Source: CAIWAH01 sp043755815 (GTDB taxonomy: Bacteria; Verrucomicrobiota; Verrucomicrobiia; Limisphaerales; UBA9464). Taken from it: DNA of 17,606 nt. The stretch's first letter is position 1. Each line of letters starts with the position of its first letter. Shown here in pieces: positions 1-5,071 of the stretch. The stretch spans positions 1-17,606 of the forward strand of contig JAYUSF010000161.1 of assembly GCA_043755815.1 (NCBI GenBank), read 5' to 3'. The position numbers and the translations under genes are program-made. Below the pieces are notes generated by a model. That model saw nothing but the letters and a program-made list of their open reading frames with translations. It was not told the DNA's origin and did not search any database.

Positions 1-46
1 AGCGCCGTTCCAGTTCCAGCAGCGTGCGCGGATATTCTTCGGCCAT
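1..46 (-). CDS. IS1595-type transposase, N-terminal 15 residues only (partial)
   Basis: The minus strand from position 46 reads ATG and then MAEEYPRTLLELERR before it runs off the window. A start of the form M-x-x-x-YPRTLLE-x-E-x-R is characteristic, in my memory, of IS1595-family (ISXO2-like DDE) transposases, where it precedes a zinc-ribbon domain. Only 15 codons are visible, so the family call rests on this motif and on the IS-end-like sequence 27-48 bases upstream of the start. The catalytic domain lies outside the window. The gene is transcribed away from the tRNA-Thr/tuf operon. It could instead be an unrelated protein that shares this short start. Confidence 0.55.
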   Translation of the reverse strand, partial: MAEEYPRTLLELERR

Positions 47-94
47 CGGGGCCGACCACTATCCATTGCGGTCACTTGAGTAAAGTGCATACCC
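1..94 (-). mobile_element. Putative right end of an IS1595-like insertion sequence
   Basis: Reading the minus strand from position 94, the sequence begins GGGTATGCACTTTACTCAAG and reaches the transposase-like ATG after 48 bases. IS1595-family elements commonly begin with GGG and place the transposase start a few tens of bases inside the end. A small inverted repeat, CACTT-GAGTA-AAGTG, lies at 73-87. The exact boundary is inferred, because the other end and the target-site duplication are outside the window. If the boundary is right, the duplicated target would be the bases directly after 94. Confidence 0.4.
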
Positions 95-153
95 ACAAAC
101 TCGGTTTGCAAGTCCCGTTGGGTCGCAAATGGTTGCTCGCCGGCAAAAACGCG

Positions 154-182
154 TTGACACCCTTTTGACCCCCACCTATCAA
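154..182 (+). promoter_or_regulatory. Sigma-70-like promoter for the tRNA-Thr/tuf operon
   Basis: A perfect -35 box TTGACA at 154-159 is followed after exactly 17 bases by TATCAA at 177-182, which matches TATAAT at four of six positions. Transcription would begin near 189, about 107 bases before tRNA-Thr. This is the best promoter match I see upstream of the operon. It lies about 60 bases from the putative IS end. Confidence 0.5.
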
Positions 183-217
183 TCCGCGCCTCAACCGAGT
201 TGCAGGCAGATGATTTC

Positions 218-261
218 GGTTTAGTCGCCGCCGAAAGCGGACGACCAAACTGAATTTTTTT
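218..261 (+). terminator. Terminator-like hairpin in the leader before tRNA-Thr
   Basis: The arm GGTTTAGTCGCCGC (218-231) can pair with GCGGACGACCAAACT (237-251) around the loop CGAAA, with one bulged A at 241 and one A/C mismatch. Seven T residues follow at 255-261. This is the form of a Rho-independent terminator on the plus strand. It sits between the promoter at 154-182 and the tRNA. It could be a leader attenuator, or the terminator of a gene that formerly lay upstream and was displaced by the insertion element. Confidence 0.5.
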
Positions 262-295
262 GTCGCCCGAATCGGAGTCAAAACCGGTAAGCGAG

Positions 296-371
<76 letters not shown>

Positions 372-421
372 GTTTAGCAGCGAGAGACAATTAACCGAGA
401 ACTAGTAAACACGTCAGTCAC

Positions 422-1609
422 ATGGCTAAGGAAAACTTCCAGCGCACAAAGCCGCACCTGAACGTTGGCACCATCGGCCACGTCGACCACGGCAAGTCCA
501 CCCTCACCGCCGCCATTGTCGAGGTCCAGAGCCGCAAGGGGCTGGCCCCGAAGATTTCCTACGCGGAAATCACCAAAGGCGGCACTGTTCGCGACGATAC
601 CAAGACCGTCACGATCGCTGTCTCGCATGTCGAATACGAGAGCACCAAGCGCCATTATGCCCACGTGGACTGCCCTGGCCATGCTGATTATGTGAAGAAC
701 ATGATCACCGGTGCCGCACAGATGGACGGCGCAATTTTGGTGGTCAGCGCCGCGGACGGCCCGATGCCGCAGACCCGCGAGCACATCCTGCTCGCCCGTC
801 AGGTCGGCGTGCCCAGCATCGTTGTGTTCCTCAACAAGGTTGACCTCGCGGATGCCGATCTTCTCGAACTCATCGAGATGGAAATCCGCGACCTGCTCAA
901 CAAGTATGGTTTCCCTGGCGACACCACCCCGATCATCCGCGGTTCCGCCACGGCGGCCATCGCCGGCACCCCGGAAGGTGAAAAGGCCATTGCTGACCTG
1001 CTCGAAGCGCTCGACACCTTCGTGGCCGAGCCCGTTCGTGAGAACGATAAACCCTTCCTGATGTGCATCGAAGATGTGTTCACCATTGAGGGTCGCGGCA
1101 CTGTCGTGACCGGCCGGGTGGAGCGCGGCACGCTGTTGAAGATGTCCGAAGTCGAGATCGTCGGCCTCAAGGACACCCGCAAGACGACTGCGACCGACAT
1201 CGAAATGTTCCGCAAGCTGCTGGACAGCGCGACCTCCGGCGACAACGTCGGTGTGCTGCTACGCGGTGTCACCAAGGACGACGTGCAAAGGGGCATGGTG
1301 CTCGCCAAGCCCGGATCGATCAAGCCGCACACCAAGTTTAAGGCTGAAGTATACGTCCTCACCAAGGACGAAGGTGGCCGGCATACCCCGTTCTTCACCA
1401 AGTATCGTCCGCAATTCTACTTCCGGACCTCCGACGTTACGGGCACGGTGACGCTCCCTGCGGGGGTGGAAATGGTGATGCCCGGAGACAATGTCTCCGT
1501 GGACATTGAACTGCTCGCCCCCGTTGCGATGGAGAAGGGCTTGCGCTTTGCAATCCGGGAAGGCGGCCGCACCATTGGTGCAGGACGTGTTGCCGAGGTG
1601 TTGAACTGA
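422..1609 (+). CDS. tuf: Translation elongation factor Tu
   Basis: EF-Tu, 395 residues (E. coli 394), is the GTPase that delivers aminoacyl-tRNA to the ribosome. The GTP-binding motifs are intact: P-loop GHVDHGKS (19-26), DCPGH (83-87), NKVD (138-141) and SAT (175-177). The G domain is followed by the two beta-barrel domains (about 205-300 and 301-395), ending in GRVAEVLN. Switch I is unusual: the usual RGITI is replaced by KTVTI (61-65), preceded by KGGTVRDDT. The Mg-binding Thr is kept as T64. I recall similar sequences in Verrucomicrobiota, so this may be a lineage trait. No Shine-Dalgarno stands before the ATG; the context AGTCACATGGC is shared with rplK. The gene is flanked by tRNA-Thr and a terminator. 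Confidence 0.98.
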   Translation: MAKENFQRTKPHLNVGTIGHVDHGKSTLTAAIVEVQSRKGLAPKISYAEITKGGTVRDDTKTVTIAVSHVEYESTKRHYAHVDCPGHADYVKNMITGAAQMDGAILVVSAADGPMPQTREHILLARQVGVPSIVVFLNKVDLADADLLELIEMEIRDLLNKYGFPGDTTPIIRGSATAAIAGTPEGEKAIADLLEALDTFVAEPVRENDKPFLMCIEDVFTIEGRGTVVTGRVERGTLLKMSEVEIVGLKDTRKTTATDIEMFRKLLDSATSGDNVGVLLRGVTKDDVQRGMVLAKPGSIKPHTKFKAEVYVLTKDEGGRHTPFFTKYRPQFYFRTSDVTGTVTLPAGVEMVMPGDNVSVDIELLAPVAMEKGLRFAIREGGRTIGAGRVAEVLN

Positions 1610-1621
1610 GTTTTTTCACGG

Positions 1622-1652
1622 GGAGGCCGGGAAAACCCCGGCCTCCATTTTT
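1622..1652 (+). terminator. Rho-independent terminator after tuf
   Basis: GGAGGCCGGG (1622-1631) pairs perfectly over 10 bases with CCCGGCCTCC (1637-1646) around an AAAAC loop. ATTTTTT follows. It begins 13 bases after the tuf stop and separates tuf from tRNA-Trp, tRNA-Ser, secE and nusG. It probably raises tuf over the distal genes by partial read-through, unless a second promoter lies in 1653-1683, where I see none. Confidence 0.85.
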
Positions 1653-1683
1653 CGGCAACTGTTACGGACGGTCAAACAACGAC

Positions 1684-1759
1684 AGGGCGTTAGCTCAATT
1701 GGTAGAGTAGCGGTCTCCAAAACCGTTGGTTGGGGGTTCAAGTCCCTCACGCCCTGCCA
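1684..1759 (+). tRNA. tRNA-Trp (anticodon CCA)
   Basis: The acceptor AGGGCGT (1684-1690) pairs with ACGCCCT (1749-1755). The anticodon loop CTCCAAA gives anticodon CCA. The discriminator is G1756 and CCA is encoded at 1757-1759. The length is 76 bases. tRNA-Trp between tuf and secE is a conserved arrangement in many bacteria. Confidence 0.97.
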
Positions 1760-1768
1760 AGACTCCGC

Positions 1769-1859
1769 GGAGGGGTGGCAGAGTGGTCGATCGCGGCGGT
1801 CTTGAAAACCGCTGTGGGCTAATCACCCACCGGGGGTTCGAATCCCTCCCCCTCCGCCA
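1769..1859 (+). tRNA. tRNA-Ser (anticodon TGA)
   Basis: This is a class II tRNA of 91 bases with a long variable arm (TGTGGGCTAATCACCCACC). The acceptor GGAGGGG (1769-1775) pairs with CCCCTCC (1849-1855), the discriminator is G1856 and CCA is encoded at 1857-1859. The anticodon loop CTTGAAA gives anticodon TGA. It lies 9 bases after tRNA-Trp and only 8 bases before the secE start, and the last A of its CCA is also the first base of the likely secE ribosome binding site. Confidence 0.97.
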
Positions 1860-1863
1860 AGGA
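1859..1863 (+). promoter_or_regulatory. Shine-Dalgarno of secE overlapping the tRNA-Ser 3' end
   Basis: AAGGA at 1859-1863 lies 4 bases before the GTG start of secE. Its first A is the terminal A of the encoded CCA of tRNA-Ser. Cutting the precursor at the mature tRNA 3' end would therefore leave secE mRNA with almost no 5' leader and a trimmed ribosome binding site. Confidence 0.5.
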
Positions 1864-1867
1864 ATTT

Positions 1868-2134
1868 GTGAAGGACTTTTACATTCAGTTGAGCATTTGG
1901 GTCGCTGTGATTGGCGTCATTTTTGGATTTCTTTGGAAATCCGGAGCGCTGGCACGGCTTTCCGATTTCGTGATTTCAGTCCGCGACGAGCTGCGTAAGT
2001 GCAGTTGGCCCTCGCGTTCCGAGCTCTGGAATTCAACCCTGTTGATTCTTACCGTCGTGCTAATGCTCGGAATCTTCACCATGGTGTCGGATTTCGTGGT
2101 GCTGAAGTTCGTTCGTGCCCTACTAACCCTATGA
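1868..2134 (+). CDS. secE: Preprotein translocase subunit SecE
   Basis: SecE, 88 residues with a GTG start, is the essential small inner-membrane subunit of the SecYEG channel. The hallmark is the conserved cytoplasmic segment RDELRKCSWPSRSELWNS (about 39-56), followed by the single essential membrane helix LLILTVVLMLGIFTMVSDFVV (given here in outline as about residues 57-77). An additional hydrophobic stretch near residues 7-22 (QLSIWVAVIGVIFGFLW region) suggests two membrane segments, where many bacteria have one and E. coli three. The start follows tRNA-Ser by 8 bases. The end overlaps nusG by ATGA, so nusG is probably translationally coupled. Neighbours nusG and rplK support the identity. 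Confidence 0.95.
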   Translation: MKDFYIQLSIWVAVIGVIFGFLWKSGALARLSDFVISVRDELRKCSWPSRSELWNSTLLILTVVLMLGIFTMVSDFVVLKFVRALLTL

Positions 2135-2679
2135 ACTTCAAATGGTTTGCCATCCATGTGCTCGCAGGGAAGGAGCAAAAGGTCCGCGATTCGATCGTTC
2201 GGCGCCTGAAGCTGGATGAAATGGAGCCTTACATCCGCGAAGTTCTGCTGCCCGTCGAGAAAGTCGTGGAGGTGAGGAATGGCAAGAAAACCATCACGAA
2301 CCGGAAACTGCACCCGGGCTATCTCTATGTCGACATCGCGCTGCTGGACGAGAGCCGCCGTCTGATGGAGAAGCCTTGGTATTTCATCAAGGGCATTGAC
2401 GGGGTCATTGGTTTTATCGGTGGCGAACGTCCGGCCGAGGTCGAACCGGAGGAAATTGAGGCCATCAAGGTTGCGGTCAGCGATGCTGAAGACGCTGAAA
2501 AACCAAAGGTTAATTTCGAAGTTGGGGAAACCGTCAAGATCAACGATGGACCTTTCCTCAACTTCAGCGGTGTCATCGAAGAGATCGAGGCGGAAAAGGG
2601 GAAGATCAAGGTGACCGTGGATATTTTCGGGCGCAAAACGCCTGTAGAACTCGAATACTGGCAGGTCGAGAAGTCGTGA
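2131..2679 (+). CDS. nusG: Transcription termination/antitermination factor NusG
   Basis: NusG, 182 residues, binds RNA polymerase, reduces pausing and links it to Rho or to the ribosome. The N-terminal NGN domain begins MNFKWFAIHVLAGKEQKV and includes the conserved HPGYLYV near residue 67. A KOW domain lies at about 126-175, beginning FEVGETVKINDGPFLNFSG. The ATG at 2131 is chosen over an upstream in-frame start at 1999 because the protein aligns from this Met and the gene overlaps the secE stop (ATGA), a usual coupling. An acidic linker (about 104-122) is rich in Glu and Asp. It lies 48 bases before rplK. Confidence 0.97.
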   Translation: MNFKWFAIHVLAGKEQKVRDSIVRRLKLDEMEPYIREVLLPVEKVVEVRNGKKTITNRKLHPGYLYVDIALLDESRRLMEKPWYFIKGIDGVIGFIGGERPAEVEPEEIEAIKVAVSDAEDAEKPKVNFEVGETVKINDGPFLNFSGVIEEIEAEKGKIKVTVDIFGRKTPVELEYWQVEKS

Positions 2680-2727
2680 TGCCTCTGCGCGACGTCAGCA
2701 ACCTCCTCAACTAAAAGAAGTAGTCAC

Positions 2728-3153
2728 ATGGCCAAGAAAGTTACGGGCACAGTAAAATTGCAGATTCCGGCCGGTCAGGCCAACCCGGCTCCGCCGGTTG
2801 GTCCTGCGCTCGGCTCGCAGGGCATCAACATCATGGCGTTTTGCAAGGAGTTCAACGCCGCCACCAAGGAGAAGGCCGGTCTGGTCATTCCGGTGATCAT
2901 CACCGTCTATCAGGACAAATCGTTTTCCTGTGTCTACAAGTCGCCGCCGGCATCCGTGCTGCTGAAGAAGGCGGCTGGAATTGCCTCGGGTTCGAAACAG
3001 CCGAACAAAGACAAGGTGGGCAAAGTAACCCGCAAACAGGTCTTGGAGATCATCAAGCTGAAGGGCAACGACATGAATGCCAACAGCGAGGAAGCCGCGG
3101 TCCGGATGATTGCCGGGACTGCCCGCAACATGGGGATCGAAGTGATCGACTGA
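2728..3153 (+). CDS. rplK: 50S ribosomal protein L11
   Basis: L11, 141 residues (E. coli 142), binds 23S rRNA at the GTPase-associated centre that EF-Tu and EF-G contact. The N-terminal domain carries the proline-rich signature PAPPVGPALGSQGINIMAFC (about 21-40). The C-terminal RNA-binding domain ends in the typical RNMGIEVID. The 48-base gap from nusG contains AAGAAG (2715-2720) as a weak ribosome binding site. The start context AGTCACATGGC is the same as that of tuf. A strong terminator begins 19 bases after the stop, so the usual partner rplA (L1) is absent here. Confidence 0.98.
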   Translation: MAKKVTGTVKLQIPAGQANPAPPVGPALGSQGINIMAFCKEFNAATKEKAGLVIPVIITVYQDKSFSCVYKSPPASVLLKKAAGIASGSKQPNKDKVGKVTRKQVLEIIKLKGNDMNANSEEAAVRMIAGTARNMGIEVID

Positions 3154-3172
3154 GGGGTCAACAATTTGACTG

Positions 3173-3206
3173 AACGCCCCGGCGAAGGCCGGGGCGTTTG
3201 CTTTTT
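3173..3206 (+). terminator. Rho-independent terminator after rplK
   Basis: AACGCCCCGGC (3173-3183) pairs perfectly over 11 bases with GCCGGGGCGTT (3188-3198) around a GAAG loop, followed by a T-rich tract up to 3206. It closes the tuf-secE-nusG-rplK operon. Confidence 0.92.
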
Positions 3207-3365
3207 GTGGAATCGATCAACCGAAGCTGCCCGCACAGCGGTTGAGAACGCGGCCCGGCCCCGGCTGTTGTCGGGCGGTGCCGGCTTGCCGGTTGGTTGT
3301 CGGGCATCGAATGCAACGGGATCGCAGGCGCCAGTGGTCACTCCTCATTCGACAATCCGGAGAGC

Positions 3366-4493
3366 GTGAGTAGCGTCCGCACCGTGATCCGGAACGTGAT
3401 CTTCGACTGGTCGGGGACCCTGGTGGACGATCTTCCCGCCGTTTTGGAGGCGAGCAATCAAGTCTTCCGACTGGCCGGTGTCGAACCCCTGACGCTGGAG
3501 CGATTCCGCGCTGAGTTCCGGCTACCCTATCGGGCCTTTTACGACAAGTTCGTGCCGCATGTCGCGCTGGATCAGTTGGAGGTTTGGTTCCATGCGCATT
3601 TCGTCGCGTGCCAGGATTCCGTGGTGGCGCTGCCGCACGCACGCGAACTTTTGGAGTTTTGCCGGCATCACGGGCTGCGGGTTTTTCTGCTCAGCACGGT
3701 CCATCCCCGTCATTGGGAAACACAGGCGGAGGCAACGGGTTTGAGGGGCTATTTCGAGCGGACCTATGCCGGCGTAGCCGACAAACGAACACAGATTGCC
3801 GAAGTGCTGTCCGACAACCTGCTGGACCCGCGGGCGACGGTGTTTGTCGGCGACATGCAGCATGACATCGAGACGGCGAAGCATGGCGGAATCCAAAGCG
3901 TCGCGGTGCTGACCGGTTACAATTCGCTTGGACAGCTTCGCGCAGCCGCCCCCGACCTCATCGTCGAACACCTGGGGGAACTGCGCTCGTTGCTGGAGCG
4001 AAACACCCTTTCCCTGAAGCCGGTTCAGCCGTCCCTGACTCCGCCGATGCCGATCTCCACGGTCGGCGGCCTGGTCTTCAGCGACGCGGGAGAGGTGCTG
4101 CTCGTCCGAACCAACAAGTGGTCGAACCTCTGGGGCATTCCCGGCGGCAAGATTGAGTGGGGCGAAGCCAGCGAGGCGGCGCTGCGTCGGGAGCTGATCG
4201 AGGAAACGGGGATGGAGGTCACGGACATTGAATTCGTGATGGTGCAGGACGCCATCAATCCGCCAGAGTTCTACAAGGCGGCGCATTTCCTCCTGCTGAA
4301 CTACACGTGTCGGGCACCCGGCTTCCAGACCGTCCGGCTGAACTCAGAGGCTCAGGAATTCCTCTGGCTGTCGTTGTCCGAGGCGCTTGCCCTTCCGTTG
4401 AATGGCCCGACGCGCATCCTGCTGGAAACGGTCATCCGCAACTCCGGCGGGCCGGCAGCCTTGTCCAAATTGGGGCAAGGGAACGCCACCTAG
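3366..4493 (+). CDS. HAD-like phosphatase fused to a Nudix hydrolase
   Basis: About 375 residues carry two catalytic domains. The N-terminal half is a haloacid-dehalogenase hydrolase: motif I FDWSGTLVDD (nucleophile D14), motif II LLSTVHP (about 108-114), a motif III Lys near 140 and motif IV GDMQHD (162-167). The second Asp of motif I is replaced by Ser (DxS instead of DxD), as in some phosphonatase-like or atypical members. The C-terminal half has a perfect Nudix box from G261 to M283 (G-x5-E-x7-REL-x-EE-x-GM), which hydrolyses nucleoside-diphosphate-linked compounds. The substrate is unknown. The GTG at 3366 is chosen for the GGAG at 3359-3362; GTG 3384 and TTG 3297 are alternatives. It is followed 57 bases later by folB, which suggests a nucleotide or pterin-precursor role, as inference only. 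Confidence 0.85.
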   Translation: MSSVRTVIRNVIFDWSGTLVDDLPAVLEASNQVFRLAGVEPLTLERFRAEFRLPYRAFYDKFVPHVALDQLEVWFHAHFVACQDSVVALPHARELLEFCRHHGLRVFLLSTVHPRHWETQAEATGLRGYFERTYAGVADKRTQIAEVLSDNLLDPRATVFVGDMQHDIETAKHGGIQSVAVLTGYNSLGQLRAAAPDLIVEHLGELRSLLERNTLSLKPVQPSLTPPMPISTVGGLVFSDAGEVLLVRTNKWSNLWGIPGGKIEWGEASEAALRRELIEETGMEVTDIEFVMVQDAINPPEFYKAAHFLLLNYTCRAPGFQTVRLNSEAQEFLWLSLSEALALPLNGPTRILLETVIRNSGGPAALSKLGQGNAT

Positions 4494-4550
4494 CGATTCG
4501 GACTCTGGACCGGCACCACCAGGCCCGAACGGAGACGAACTCATTTTGCC

Positions 4551-4913
4551 ATGGATCGCATCACCATCACAGACCTCGAGGTTTTCTACCGCGTCGGAGT
4601 TCCCGACGCCGAAAGGGCGCAACCGCAGCGACTGTTGCTCACGTTGGAGCTGGACGTGGACTTCGCGGCCGCGGCGGCGGGTGACGATCTGACGCGAACG
4701 GTGGACTATTTTGCGTTGTCGCGGCGATTGCTGACCCTTGGCGAAGGCCGCAGTTGGAAACTGATCGAAACGCTGGCGGTCGATATCGCGACGCTGACAT
4801 TGGCCGACTTTGGCGCCAGGGCGATTGCCGTGGAGGTGAAGAAGTTCATCCTGCCCGAGACCCGCCATGTGAGCGTGCGGGTAAAGCGGCACCGAACTCC
4901 TCCTGCGCAGTGA
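4551..4913 (+). CDS. folB: Dihydroneopterin aldolase (FolB-like)
   Basis: The protein has 120 residues and the T-fold pattern of FolB, the cytoplasmic enzyme that splits dihydroneopterin to 6-hydroxymethyl-dihydropterin in folate synthesis. It starts DRITITDLEVFYRVGVPDAER, in which E21 matches the substrate-binding Glu. VDYFAL (51-56) and LIETLA (71-76, E73) match the pterin pocket, and VEVKKF (94-99) holds the likely catalytic Lys at 97 or 98. The size is typical of the family. The related epimerase FolX or a dihydromonapterin enzyme cannot be excluded. It lies downstream of the HAD-Nudix gene and may share its transcript. No clear ribosome binding site precedes the ATG, the nearest GGAG being about 17 bases away. 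Confidence 0.85.
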   Translation: MDRITITDLEVFYRVGVPDAERAQPQRLLLTLELDVDFAAAAAGDDLTRTVDYFALSRRLLTLGEGRSWKLIETLAVDIATLTLADFGARAIAVEVKKFILPETRHVSVRVKRHRTPPAQ

Positions 4914-5071
4914 GGCCTGGCCATTGATTTCGGTTTTCCGCCATCGCCGGATTCGGTTTACGGCGTGGAGCGACCGGGCGCACGAACCCCGCCTTCGATC
5001 CCGAAAGCTGAATTTCCGGTCGAACTCGGCACGGGAACTGCCACGCTTTCGCCGATCCGAGTTAACTTCTC

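Noticed and set aside
72..281. Minus-strand open frame of 69 codons upstream of tRNA-Thr
   Set aside because: It lies across the promoter and leader hairpin, is rich in Arg and Pro from base composition, and matches nothing that I recognise.
1999..2130. Upstream extension of nusG
   Set aside because: It is in the nusG frame but lies inside secE in another frame; the NGN domain begins exactly at the ATG at 2131.
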